DNA of 64,000 nucleotides from the NCBI GenBank assembly GCA_021801125.1, contig JAJYYI010000042.1, forward strand, positions 1-64,000. The letters are read 5' to 3'. The translations under genes were made by a program, and so were the position numbers. Under the pieces are notes generated by a model. It was not told the origin of the DNA and searched no databases. It saw only the letters and a program-made list of their open reading frames with translations. The first letter of the stretch is position 1, and each line of letters opens with the position of its first letter. This DNA is from Deltaproteobacteria bacterium (GTDB taxonomy: Bacteria; Desulfobacterota; Binatia; Binatales; Binataceae). Of the stretch, positions 8,661 to 17,395 are shown piece by piece.

Positions 8661-9373
8661 CTGACGCGCTCACTGAAGATCGCCCGCCCAATCCGGACGA
8701 TAGTGGCGCCCTCCTCGATCGCGACTTCAAAATCGTCGGACATTCCCATCGAAAGCTCGCCCAGCTCAAGACCCGTCGAGCGTGCAAGGTCGTCTCTCAA
8801 CTCGCGCAGGCGCGCGAAACTGCGGCGGGAACCCTCGGCCGCCATCGGCGGCGCGGGAATGGTCATCAGGCCGCTCACCTTTACGATCCCGCGCACGGCG
8901 TCGAGCAGCGCCTCCACTTCCTGCGGCGCCACGCCATGCTTCGTGGCTTCATCGTCTACGTTTACCTGGATCAGCACTTCCACCGGGGCGGTCTCGTCCA
9001 ACCGTGCGAGACGGCTTGCAAGGTGCACGGAGTCGAGACTATGAATCAAACCGAAACAGCCCAGAGCTTGCGCAACTTTGTTGCGTTGAAGATGACCGAT
9101 AAGGTGCCATCGGATGTCGGAGAGGTCGGCCAGCGCCGCTCGTTTCGCGACCGCCTCTTGAACGTAGTTCTCGCCAAATTCCCGCGCGCCCGCGCGATGG
9201 ACGGCCCGCATTTTCTCGGGTGGTTGAGTCTTGCTTACCGCGACCAGCCGGACGCTATCCGGGGTGCGTCCGCTGCGGCGAGTGGCCGCTGCAATGCGTT
9301 CGCGCACGGAGTTGAAACGCTCGCAGGTCTCGCGCTCTAAGTCCGATACCAGGTATTCCTTCATCTCAACCAT
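8657..9373 (-). CDS. yggS: YggS family PLP-binding protein (PLPBP homologue)
   Basis: A 238-residue alanine-racemase-fold protein that buffers pyridoxal phosphate and affects amino-acid homeostasis. Visible marks are the PLP lysine in LVAVSKTQP (Lys48), GENYVQEA, WHLIGHLQRNK and the phosphate-binding end SMGMSDDFEVAIEEGATIVR. It heads the yggS-proC-yggT string. The gene before it, maf, ends 30 bp upstream, so all four are probably one transcript. Confidence 0.94.
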   Translation of the reverse strand: MVEMKEYLVSDLERETCERFNSVRERIAAATRRSGRTPDSVRLVAVSKTQPPEKMRAVHRAGAREFGENYVQEAVAKRAALADLSDIRWHLIGHLQRNKVAQALGCFGLIHSLDSVHLASRLARLDETAPVEVLIQVNVDDEATKHGVAPQEVEALLDAVRGIVKVSGLMTIPAPPMAAEGSRRSFARLRELRDDLARSTGLELGELSMGMSDDFEVAIEEGATIVRIGRAIFSERVR

Positions 9374-9403
9374 ATGAAAAGCCTGATTTCGGTGCGGCGG
9401 CGC

Positions 9404-9976
9404 TCAAGAAGCCGGAGAAAGGTAGCGTTTCAGCGCGGGCAGCGCCTTCTCTATAGGCAGGCCCATCACGTTTGTGAACGAACCCTCGATATGTTCGACG
9501 AAGCCGCGGCCCATTCCTTGGATACCGTAGGCTCCGGCCTTGTCGAATGGCTCACGGCTGAGGATGTAGGCGTCTACTTCCTGAATTGTCAGCGTGCGAA
9601 AACTTACCTGCGATAAAACCGCCTCGGCCTCCAGAACGTCTTCTCTTTGAGCGATAGCGAACGCGGTGATGACCGTGTGAGTGCGGCCCGATAGGCGTTT
9701 GAGCGTCCGGCGGGCTGCTTCCGGGTCTTTCGGTTTTCCGATTGTTTCGCCTTCCAGCTCGACTATGGTATCGGCCGCCAGCACCAGGTGCGCGGGGTTG
9801 ACACGGGAAGCAGCCAGAGCTTTTGCGCGCGCCATCCGCAGCGCGAACTCACGCGGCGGCTCGCCTTCATGCGGCTCTTCGGCCACCGCTGTTGCCAGCA
9901 CGTCGAACTCAAGACCCGCAGCGGCAAGAAGATCGCGCCGACGGGGAGACGCGGAGGCGAGGATGAATCGTCTCAT
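9404..9976 (-). CDS. maf: Maf family nucleotide pyrophosphatase
   Basis: A 190-residue protein starting MRRFILASASPRRRDLLAAA, the hallmark SASPRR motif of Maf house-cleaning pyrophosphatases. These hydrolyse dTTP/UTP or modified nucleotides to monophosphates. Further motifs are LAADTIVELEGE (catalytic Asp), GKPKDPEAARRTLKRLSGR and GAYGIQGMGRGFVEHIEGS with NVMGLP. ATG 9976 matches the family start; the longer open frame to 10075 adds unrelated residues. Confidence 0.94.
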   Translation of the reverse strand: MRRFILASASPRRRDLLAAAGLEFDVLATAVAEEPHEGEPPREFALRMARAKALAASRVNPAHLVLAADTIVELEGETIGKPKDPEAARRTLKRLSGRTHTVITAFAIAQREDVLEAEAVLSQVSFRTLTIQEVDAYILSREPFDKAGAYGIQGMGRGFVEHIEGSFTNVMGLPIEKALPALKRYLSPAS

Positions 9977-10045
9977 TGTTTCGTTTTGATGCGCTATAGC
10001 TTTAGATCGAAGACGCCCGAGCCACGGCTTCCAAGAGCTACGTTG

Positions 10046-10051
10046 TATAAT
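10046..10051 (+). promoter_or_regulatory. Candidate -10 element (TATAAT)
   Basis: A perfect TATAAT lies in the divergent maf/slt gap about 155 bp before the slt start. No clear -35 hexamer is found 16-18 bp upstream, so this is only a candidate. Confidence 0.3.
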
Positions 10052-10207
10052 GCAGTGGTCGCGTGCAAATCTCAACCCGTGCGAATCTCACCATGGAACG
10101 AGTGTCTGCACGGCGGAGGGACGCGGGTACCACCACGGGCGTGGATGGCCGGCTGGGCGGCTTTGCGTCTGGCGCAGTAGGTTTTGGGAATTAGGAGCTA
10201 AGGCGTG

Positions 10208-12409
10208 ATGGATGAGGGGCAGGTATTTCCCAAGCCTAAGGAGCGTTTGGCTGGTTTCGCACGATTCGTCTTGGCGCTGACTCTGGTGTTTGCCGGTGGC
10301 GGCTTGGCGAGTGCTTTGCGCATATCGGAGATCGCTGCGCTATCGACTAACACCGCCAATGCCGCGGTTGGGTCCGCGCAGCAAGAGCAGGTGCGCCGCG
10401 AGTTTTTGCGTGGTTATCAGGCCCAGGTCGACGGCGATTACGCGCAGGCGGCGCGGGTTTTCAGCGCGCTCGAGGGACGTTATCCTGAGCTCGGCGACTA
10501 CGTTCTGTTCTATCTGGGGCGCGCGCAAAGCAAGCTCGGATCGGCGAGTGCGGCCGAGGCGAGCTTCGAGCGATTATTGCGCTCTTACCCGCAAAGTCTT
10601 CTGGCTGAGCGCAGCGAATTCGAATTGGCCAAGCTAGCTCTCGAGCAAGCGCAGTTTACGCGGGCCGAACAGATTGCGGTGCACCTGATGCCTAAAATTA
10701 CCTCGACCGAACTGGAAGGCGAGACACGAGTGGTGCTAGCGGGAGCGCTCGTCGGTCGCAGAGAGATCCGCGAAGCCGACGCGCAGTTGGAACAAGTGCG
10801 CCAGGAGATGCCCCATTCCGCCGCTGACGCGAAGGCCCGCGTGATGCAGACCGAATTACGCCAGCTTTATCCCAGCATAATCGGGCTGCACACGGCAGAG
10901 GAATTCAGGAGCGAAGCCGAGTTGTTGTACAGAGAAGGCCTCGCGGCTCAAGCCCTAACGGCCGTCGATAAGGCGCTGAGCCTGCATCCCAGCGCGGACA
11001 TGACGGCGGAGATATTGTGGATCGAGGCTCGTGCGGCGGCGCATGTTGACCGCGCGCGCCAAAAACGCGCGCTCGACCGGTATCTGGAATTGGCGCCGAA
11101 CGGCGCGGCGGCGCCCCAGGCGACCTACGCGCTGGGGCTATGGTATTGGCATGAGGATCAGACCGCGTTGGCCAGGGATTGGTTTGCCCGCGTAGCGCGC
11201 AGATTCGCCGCCAGCCCGCTGGCAGCCGAGGCGATGCTGCGGGCTGCGCGCATCGCCGAGGAGGAAGGCGATTTAAATCTGGCGCGCACCGAATATCTGC
11301 GCTTGGCCGCCCGTTACCCACAAAGCGACGCGGGCGAACAGGCGCAATTCCGCGCGCCATGGATGCTATACATGAGCGAGAACTATCGCGCCGCAGGCGA
11401 ACAGTTCAGCGGGCTTCGCGAGCGGACGCCCGCCGGCGCCGCTCGCGACCGCTTCGGCTACTGGGAGGCGCGAGCGTGGGAGAAATCGGGTCAGCCTGAC
11501 AGAGCGCGCACCCGCTTCGCGACAGTCGCTCAGAGCCTCGCCAGCAACTACTATCCGGCGCTCGCCGCTCGCAGAATAGGCGAGGATCCTCCAATCTTGG
11601 CAACTGTCGATCTGGTGGCCGGAAGATCACCCCGGGTCAACGGTCCGGCGGCGTTTCACCTGGTGCGAGCCGACGAGCTTGCCGCGCTGGGGCTAAAGCG
11701 CCAAACGGCCAACGAGTTGCTCGCATTAGTGAAATTCGCCAGGGAGCAATCGAGCCTGCGTAACTTTGTGCTGGTCGAGCTGCAGGCCGCTCAAGCCTAC
11801 TACGACGCGATCATGGTAGCGGTGGAAATGGAGCAGCGTGGCGAATTGGACTCGGCCGCGGCGGAACGCTTGCGCTATCCGCGCGCCTACTGGGACTGGA
11901 TCGGTCCGATCGGCGCTCGCATCGGCCTCGACCCTTATCTGTTGCTCGCCGTGGCGCGCCAGGAAAGCCTCTTCAACCCGAACGCCCGCTCCCCAGCCGA
12001 CGCGCGGGGGCTTATGCAGTTGCTGCCGGCAACCGCCGGGCGGCTTGGCAACGGGCCTCGCGACCAGGTCGATCTTTATGACCCGCAGCGTAATCTGGAA
12101 CTCGGTGCGCTTGAGTTAAAGCGTTTGTTAAATCGCTTTGGGGACGACCTATTCAAAGCGGTTGCCGCTTATAATGCCGGCGAGCAGGCGGTTGAGCGCT
12201 GGAACTCCAGTTTCTCTGGAGACGACGACGAATGGGTTGAAAATATCGAGTACAAAGAAACCCGCCGCTATGTAAAAAGAGTCATCGGCGGCCTGCGCGA
12301 ATATCGGATGCTGTACGGACCGCCGACGCATCGCTCCACCCCAAGCCGCGCGGGTAGTGAGGAGTTCACGCCGGCCGCTGACGCCCGAGGCGGTGCGGCG
12401 CAAGAATAA
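10208..12409 (+). CDS. slt: Soluble lytic murein transglycosylase with TPR superhelix
   Basis: A 733-residue periplasmic enzyme with an N-terminal hydrophobic signal (FARFVLALTLVFAGGGLASA). About 500 residues of TPR-like helices follow (QAQVDGDYAQAARVFSALE and later AQFRAPWMLYMSENYRAAGE). The C-terminal GH23 lysozyme-like domain has the catalytic Glu at about residue 586 in VARQESLFNPNARSP, then ARGLMQLLPATA and AVAAYNAGEQAVERW. It cleaves peptidoglycan strands to 1,6-anhydromuropeptides. ATG 10208 is preferred over GTG 10205 because AGGAG lies about 10 nt upstream. Confidence 0.93.
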   Translation: MDEGQVFPKPKERLAGFARFVLALTLVFAGGGLASALRISEIAALSTNTANAAVGSAQQEQVRREFLRGYQAQVDGDYAQAARVFSALEGRYPELGDYVLFYLGRAQSKLGSASAAEASFERLLRSYPQSLLAERSEFELAKLALEQAQFTRAEQIAVHLMPKITSTELEGETRVVLAGALVGRREIREADAQLEQVRQEMPHSAADAKARVMQTELRQLYPSIIGLHTAEEFRSEAELLYREGLAAQALTAVDKALSLHPSADMTAEILWIEARAAAHVDRARQKRALDRYLELAPNGAAAPQATYALGLWYWHEDQTALARDWFARVARRFAASPLAAEAMLRAARIAEEEGDLNLARTEYLRLAARYPQSDAGEQAQFRAPWMLYMSENYRAAGEQFSGLRERTPAGAARDRFGYWEARAWEKSGQPDRARTRFATVAQSLASNYYPALAARRIGEDPPILATVDLVAGRSPRVNGPAAFHLVRADELAALGLKRQTANELLALVKFAREQSSLRNFVLVELQAAQAYYDAIMVAVEMEQRGELDSAAAERLRYPRAYWDWIGPIGARIGLDPYLLLAVARQESLFNPNARSPADARGLMQLLPATAGRLGNGPRDQVDLYDPQRNLELGALELKRLLNRFGDDLFKAVAAYNAGEQAVERWNSSFSGDDDEWVENIEYKETRRYVKRVIGGLREYRMLYGPPTHRSTPSRAGSEEFTPAADARGGAAQE

Positions 12410-12432
12410 AGGGGGAGCGCTGGATTTTCTTT

Positions 12433-13122
12433 ATGGCAATGAGTGCAAAAAGGTTTAAGGCGATCTTTTTCGACCTGGACGGGACCTTGATTGACATCCG
12501 CGGGCCGCTTTACGCCTCCGTGCGGTACGCTTTTGATTGCATGGGTGCGGAGCCGGCGCTGACCCGCGAGCGCTACGAGGAACTGCTTCTGCGAGAGGGG
12601 TTGTCGCTGGGCGTGGCGGAATCACAAAGACGGCAATATGCCAAGCTCGTCCTATCACACTTCATGGCCCAAGCTCAGGACGCGCAATTCGAGATCCTTC
12701 CCGAGGTTCCCGAAGCGTTGACCGAGCTTAAGCGGCGCAATTACACGACGGGCGTCGTGACGAGCCGCCCCGGCGACGCGGAGGCGATTAGCTATAAGCT
12801 CAACGCTTGCGGTTTGGCCGGGCTGCTGGACCACGTGCTCACCGCGCGCATCAACAACCTAAGCGCGCTCGATAAGACAGAGAGCCTCGCCCTTGCGTGC
12901 GAGCGTGCGGGCGTCTTGTCGGCGCATTGCGCATACGTCGGCGATGAGCCGCGCGATACGATGGCGGCACGAAATGCCAAGTTCGGCATGGCTATCGCGG
13001 TAGCCACCGGTGCTGCCGGTTTCGAGCATCTGCGCGGCCATCCCGAGTTCAAGCCTGGTCATGTGCTGCACTCGATGGGGCAGCTCCCCGAACTGATGGC
13101 GCGCCTGGACCTCGACGATTAA
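12433..13122 (+). CDS. HAD-superfamily hydrolase (phosphoglycolate phosphatase-like)
   Basis: A 229-residue HAD phosphatase with all four motifs: FFDLDGTLIDI (nucleophile Asp), VVTSRPGD (Ser/Thr), the Lys in LSALDKTESLALA, and YVGDEPRDTMAARNAKF (metal Asp). The cap helix bundle between motifs I and II makes it a C1-type Gph-like enzyme. The substrate is unknown. It follows slt by 23 bp on the same strand. ATG 12439 (MSAKRFK) is an equally possible start. Confidence 0.88.
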   Translation: MAMSAKRFKAIFFDLDGTLIDIRGPLYASVRYAFDCMGAEPALTRERYEELLLREGLSLGVAESQRRQYAKLVLSHFMAQAQDAQFEILPEVPEALTELKRRNYTTGVVTSRPGDAEAISYKLNACGLAGLLDHVLTARINNLSALDKTESLALACERAGVLSAHCAYVGDEPRDTMAARNAKFGMAIAVATGAAGFEHLRGHPEFKPGHVLHSMGQLPELMARLDLDD

Positions 13123-13319
13123 AACGGCTGGGCTGGCGCCGGACTTAAGCAACCGCGCATTCGTCTGATTCCCAACGAAAAGAGATTAGCGGTCAGGCAA
13201 GCGAATACCTGTCCGGCGCGCGCTGAAGCCTCGGCGCTGATCGCTGTCAGGACCGAGCGACATGAGTTCGCGATAATTCTCACCTGACTCACTTGCTCGA
13301 CCCTCGCGCCGCAAGACGG

Positions 13320-13835
13320 TCAGCGCGTGAGCGCGGCGATTACTTTGTCGACTGCAGCCTCGGCTTTGGCCTTCATCTCCTCATTGGTCGCATCCTGGAT
13401 TGGATGGGGGACGAAGATCCGTCGCACCTCCGGCAAGCCGAGGGCGTCGGCCTGCCTTTGCGCAGCTTCAACGAAAACGTCCGACGCCAAGAAGACCGCC
13501 GGCTTAGCGCTGGTTTCAAACCATATTGAGTCGTGCACACTGCACGTCGTGCACGACCCTCAATCGGCGAGGGCTTCGATTACGAAGTCGTTCTCCGCGG
13601 CGATAGTGCGCCTTAGCTCTTCCGGCGCGGGCTTGGTAAAAGTCGGCTTGCGGTACCGGTTGAATTTCACTTCCGGCAGCCGCTCGCTGAGCAACTCCGC
13701 GAGCCGATCCAGAAAGACGTCGCCGCGCGGTTTGCTGATATCGAGCAGAGCCACGGCGCCGTGAAGTTGTGGCGTCCGTGCGGCAAGAGTTCGTCTTACC
13801 GGCACACGCTCGTCGGTCGGATCGATTATCTCCAT
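13320..13835 (-). CDS. UGSC-family selenoprotein, in-frame UGA at codon 92
   Basis: Reading through one TGA (13562-13560) gives a continuous 171-residue protein. The N-terminal part is MEIIDPTDERVPVRRTLAAR then LLDISKPRGDVFLDRLAELL. The UGA sits in the motif U-G-S-C (TGA-GGG-TCG-TGC) followed by Thr-Thr-Cys, and the C-terminal part continues KPAVFLASDVFVEAAQRQAD and VPHPIQDATNEEMKAKAEAA. UGSC proteins are named for exactly this Sec-Gly-Ser-Cys redox motif and are about this length. A perfect hairpin follows the UGA. ATG 13835 is supported by AGGAGGTG 10 nt upstream (13853-13846). Conventional gene finding would report two fragments. A nonsense mutation of a Cys codon is the alternative but would not explain the hairpin. 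Confidence 0.88.
13530..13557 (-). promoter_or_regulatory. SECIS-like hairpin just after the UGA
   Basis: Two bases after the UGA the mRNA forms a perfect 9-bp stem: GTCGTGCAC (13557-13549) with GTGCACGAC (13538-13530), closing a 10-base loop GACGTGCAGT. Bacterial SECIS elements are stem-loops inside the coding region right after the Sec codon, with a short apical loop containing G that SelB binds. Position, stem quality and a loop beginning with G all fit. Confidence 0.8.
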
Positions 13836-13842
13836 GGTTTGC

Positions 13843-15456
13843 TCACACCTCCTCAATCACGCGGCTTACGCTTCGCGCGGCGGCCCTGTCGTACCATCCG
13901 GCGAAAATCGCCGTGAATTTTCCGGCTTCGCCGCCGGCGACGACAATGTTGATTCCTTCCGCCTCGCGGAACTTCGGGATGCGGCGCGCCAGATCGGCGG
14001 TTGTCGGCTCCTTGATCCCTAGGACTCCGGGCGCCGTTCCGACCGCGCACTCGGAACTCGGCAGCAGTTCGGAAAGCGGCCGAGCCGTGATCTCCTGAAT
14101 TCGTTCGCGCACCTGAGTTTTGGTCCATCCGTCGCGGGCAAATACGGCGGCGTGCTCCGGCGCGACCACGATCAGCACCTCCGGCTCGTAGTCATGCGCC
14201 TTGGGATGCCCGCAGGCCTCGAGGCCCAGACCCAGGCTTGCGGCGAGCGAGCTTGCAGTGCGCGACGTTTGATCCCAAACCTGGCGCGAGCCGGACTCGA
14301 GGGGAAAGACGGTAACCACGCTTTGCTCGGGCTTAAATCCGCGCTCCACGTGAAGCGGTTCCCACGGAGTCCGTTCTTCCCATTCCGCGAAGCAGGTCGT
14401 GTATTTGCCGGCAGAGCCTAGCGTGGTTTGCTCAACTTCGCCTGGGCGTGCTCCGCCGAGATTGCGCATCACGAGCTTCAACGCGCGCCCGATCGTGGCA
14501 TTGGCGCGGTTCCCGTACCCGAGCACCATGCGTCCCATATTCATCACGATCCTATGGCGAATCGGGCCGTTGACGACAATCACCGGTGTTGCACCCCAAG
14601 TCGTCGCCATCACGCCGTGGACGTTGAACTCGGGGGTGCATGCCGCCTCAAGGGCGGCGAGCACCACGGGCAGATATTCGGGTTTGCACCCGGCCATCAC
14701 AGCGTTCGCCGCAACCGTTTCGACGGTCGCCGGGGCCATGTTCGGCGGCACGATTGCGACCACTTCCTGCGCGTCGCGCCGCGTGCCCTTCAGCATCGCC
14801 ACCACACGCTCCGGCGTTGGGGGTATCACCGGAAGGCCGTCAGTAAGCCCACGCTCGAACATGAATTCGAACGGGTCCTCGGCCGAGCCCAACTCGATTC
14901 GGCGCGCCCGCAAGCGCGAGCCTGACGCTTCCGCTTCAAGCCGCTGCGCCGCTTGGGGCTCGAGCGACTTCGAGCCGCATCCCGCGCGCCAGGCTGGATA
15001 GCTGTTCCAATCAAGCGCCGGTTCGGCAACGCCCGCAAGCGCGGCAAATTCCTTGAACGTGCTGCGCCACTCGTCACGCACGAAGCCTTCGAGGCGGCGC
15101 AATTCGCTCCCGTCCGCTCGCACCAGGACGATCGTCGGTACGATTTCAATCGCGAAGCCGTAGGAAACCTTCAACGCCGAGTCGTCGAGCATCGGAACTT
15201 CGAGCCCGTGGCGCGCGACCAACTTAAGGTTGCCTTCGCGCTCCTGGCCGATCGCCCATATATCGGCCTTCGCACGCATCGCACGAAAGGCCGCGTCGAT
15301 CAACGGCACCGAAAGGTCGCACGTCGGGCAATCCTCCTTGACGAAGCAGAGCATCGCGGGACGCTCCCCTGGAAAGGTGCGTTGCGTTCCTGCGGCATCG
15401 GTCAAGATGAACGGAGGCAAATTGTTTGAACTTCGTTGTGTCCCCACGCCGAGCAT
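13843..15456 (-). CDS. Thioredoxin-fold protein fused to a UGSC-associated domain
   Basis: A 537-residue protein in two parts. Residues 1 to about 145 are a thioredoxin/TlpA-like domain with CPTC in CFVKEDCPTCDLSVPLIDAA and a cis-Pro region IEIVPTIVLVRADGS. After a linker, residues from about 200 to the end form a large domain (FERGLTDGLPVIPPTPERVV, AANAVMAGCKPEYLPVVLAA, GNRANATIGRALKLVM, TPWEPLHVERGF) that I know only as a frequent neighbour of UGSC genes, with no described activity. It ends 7 bp before the UGSC ATG, so the two form one operon. No signal peptide is evident. It probably acts in thiol/selenol redox chemistry with the downstream protein. Confidence 0.75.
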   Translation of the reverse strand: MLGVGTQRSSNNLPPFILTDAAGTQRTFPGERPAMLCFVKEDCPTCDLSVPLIDAAFRAMRAKADIWAIGQEREGNLKLVARHGLEVPMLDDSALKVSYGFAIEIVPTIVLVRADGSELRRLEGFVRDEWRSTFKEFAALAGVAEPALDWNSYPAWRAGCGSKSLEPQAAQRLEAEASGSRLRARRIELGSAEDPFEFMFERGLTDGLPVIPPTPERVVAMLKGTRRDAQEVVAIVPPNMAPATVETVAANAVMAGCKPEYLPVVLAALEAACTPEFNVHGVMATTWGATPVIVVNGPIRHRIVMNMGRMVLGYGNRANATIGRALKLVMRNLGGARPGEVEQTTLGSAGKYTTCFAEWEERTPWEPLHVERGFKPEQSVVTVFPLESGSRQVWDQTSRTASSLAASLGLGLEACGHPKAHDYEPEVLIVVAPEHAAVFARDGWTKTQVRERIQEITARPLSELLPSSECAVGTAPGVLGIKEPTTADLARRIPKFREAEGINIVVAGGEAGKFTAIFAGWYDRAAARSVSRVIEEV

Positions 15457-15648
15457 CTTAGCGCTTGGGCGCGGGCGGCGAAAGGATTGGCACGAGCCGG
15501 CGCCGGCGCACCGTTGCTGCCAGCTTTCGAAGAAACCGACGTAAGCACTCGTCGATGCAGGCGGTCAGCCGTGATCCGCGGTCAGTTTCGCGACGTACCG
15601 AAGCGAAGTCTCAGCCGCGCAATAAGCGGCCGTCAATTTTTGTCGCAG

Positions 15649-16527
15649 TCAGCCCTCGCGCTGAGCGAGCGCGAGAGCCAGCTCCGCGCGCATCGCTTGC
15701 GCGGCGCGCCGCGCCGCCTCCGGCGGCTTCCTGCTCGTGTCGTTCCGATACGCATACATGATCGCGCGGCTGGCATTGACGACCACGCCCGGAGCCGGCG
15801 CGTCGGAAGCGGCAGCCAAAGCGTCGGCGGCGCTCGCGCCTTGGGCGCCGTAACCGGGCACGAGGATCAGCGCTCGCGGCATCAGGATGCGCGCGCGTTC
15901 AGCGTGAGCCGGATAGGTCGCGCCGATGACCGCGCCGACGGAGCTGAGTCCCGCTTCGCCGACAAACGGCTCGCCCCATTTATGGACCTGTTCCGCGACC
16001 AGTTCCCACAACGGACGGTGGGGGGCCGGCAGATCTTGGAAGTCGCCCGACGACGGATTCGAGGTCTTGACCAAAACAAAAAGACCGCGCCCGCTTTCTA
16101 CATACGGCAGAAACGGCGCGATCGCGTCGGCGCCAAGGTAGGGATTTATCGTCATCGCGTCGCTCGCGAAGTTGCCCCGACCCAAGAACGCCTCGGCGTA
16201 AGCGGCGGAGGTGGAGCCTATATCGCCGCGCTTTGCGTCCGCGATAACCGGCAAGTCCAATCGGCGAGTGAAAGCCATCGCCTCGGCGAGCGCCCGCATC
16301 CCGTCGAGTCCCCGCGCCTCGAAAAACGCCAGTTGGAATTTAACCGCTACGACTTGGTCAGCGCAGGCTTCGATGATCTCCGAGCAGAAGCGGTTCAGCG
16401 AATAGTCGGTCGGCACGCCGGGCGCTTGCGGGCTGTCTAGCTGTGGGTCGACACCGAGCACGAGCACGCTTTGCTTGGCTTGTGAAAGCTCGGTTACACG
16501 GTCGGTGAAATTCATCGACGAAATCAT
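15649..16527 (-). CDS. pyrF: Orotidine 5'-phosphate decarboxylase (type 2)
   Basis: A 292-residue enzyme for the last step of UMP synthesis. The catalytic charge network DAKRGDIGSTSAAYAEAFL is visible, with VLGVDPQLDSP at the first strand, NPYLGADAIAPFL, and the phosphate-binding LVPGYGAQG. Length and the DAKRGDIGST form fit the longer type-2 branch common in actinobacteria, Myxococcus and cyanobacteria. ATG 16515 (MNFTDRVTEL) is an alternative start four codons in. Confidence 0.93.
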   Translation of the reverse strand: MISSMNFTDRVTELSQAKQSVLVLGVDPQLDSPQAPGVPTDYSLNRFCSEIIEACADQVVAVKFQLAFFEARGLDGMRALAEAMAFTRRLDLPVIADAKRGDIGSTSAAYAEAFLGRGNFASDAMTINPYLGADAIAPFLPYVESGRGLFVLVKTSNPSSGDFQDLPAPHRPLWELVAEQVHKWGEPFVGEAGLSSVGAVIGATYPAHAERARILMPRALILVPGYGAQGASAADALAAASDAPAPGVVVNASRAIMYAYRNDTSRKPPEAARRAAQAMRAELALALAQREG

Positions 16528-16582
16528 TGCACAACCGCAGAGGCTGAATAAACCAAGTCGCCCTCCCTGGTGTATTTTCCCA

Positions 16583-17290
16583 TTAGTCCAATGGCTGACG
16601 AAGTTTCTTCACAACGCTTCTTCCACGGCTGGCGCCGTCGGCCGCGGGTCCGCCCACCCGCGGTGTCGGCGACCTCGGCTTGAGGCTCTGCCACAAGTAC
16701 CAGACCGCCACCGTGCGGTATGGGCGCCAGATCTCGCCGAGGCTTCGAAGCTCGCTCGTCTTCGGCATCCGCTCCATCCCGTAGGCCTTGGCGACCGCAT
16801 TGCGAAACCCGAGATCGTCAACCGGCAGGACGTCGGGGCGGCCGAGGTTGAACATGAGGAACATTTCGGCTGTCCAGCGGCCGATACCTTTGACTTGGGT
16901 GAGTTCGCTGATGATTTCCTCGTCCTCCATGACGCTGAACCGCGCCAGGTTGAGTGTTCCCGAAGCGATACGATCTGCCAGATCCTTCAAGTAGAGAATT
17001 TTCTGCCGCGACAAGCCGACGGTCCGCAGCTTTTCATCGGGCGCGCTTGCCACCTGCTCCGGCGTGGGGAAGGCACGCGAGTCGAAGATGCCGACGAAGC
17101 GATCGTAGATTGCCTGCGCGGCGGATCCGGCGAGCTGTTGGAAGATGATCGCTCGCACGAGTACTTGAAAGCGCCCGCGCCTGAGCATCATCTGAAACGG
17201 TCCCACCTGCGCGATAATTTCGGCAAGCGTCCTGTCGGCCGCGCGCAGGAATGCGACCGCTTCCTCGGCGTAATTCAATGGCGTCTTCAT
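16583..17290 (-). CDS. AlkA-type DNA-3-methyladenine glycosylase
   Basis: A 235-residue base-excision glycosylase of the HhH-GPD superfamily. It has the helix-hairpin-helix LTQVKGIGRWTAEMFLMF and the catalytic Asp in RPDVLPVDDLG (second Asp, about residue 159), plus VGLSRQKILYLKDLA. It removes alkylated purines such as 3-methyladenine. It lacks the N-terminal domain of E. coli AlkA, as do most compact homologues, and its C-terminal 25 residues are basic and disordered. Confidence 0.9.
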   Translation of the reverse strand: MKTPLNYAEEAVAFLRAADRTLAEIIAQVGPFQMMLRRGRFQVLVRAIIFQQLAGSAAQAIYDRFVGIFDSRAFPTPEQVASAPDEKLRTVGLSRQKILYLKDLADRIASGTLNLARFSVMEDEEIISELTQVKGIGRWTAEMFLMFNLGRPDVLPVDDLGFRNAVAKAYGMERMPKTSELRSLGEIWRPYRTVAVWYLWQSLKPRSPTPRVGGPAADGASRGRSVVKKLRQPLD

Positions 17291-17395
17291 CGGCGTAAAT
17301 TACCCAAGTGCTCGTCAAAAAAGTTTTTGCGGCTCGCGGCGGCGGCGAGATGCGCGGCGAAAGTCTTTGCTTTTAGCATCGAAAAACCTCAAACG

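Noticed and set aside
13843-15149. Several open frames of 100-200 codons opposite or offset to the thioredoxin-fusion gene
   Set aside because: The minus-strand 537-residue frame has clear domain sequence; the others are Arg/Ser-rich shadows.
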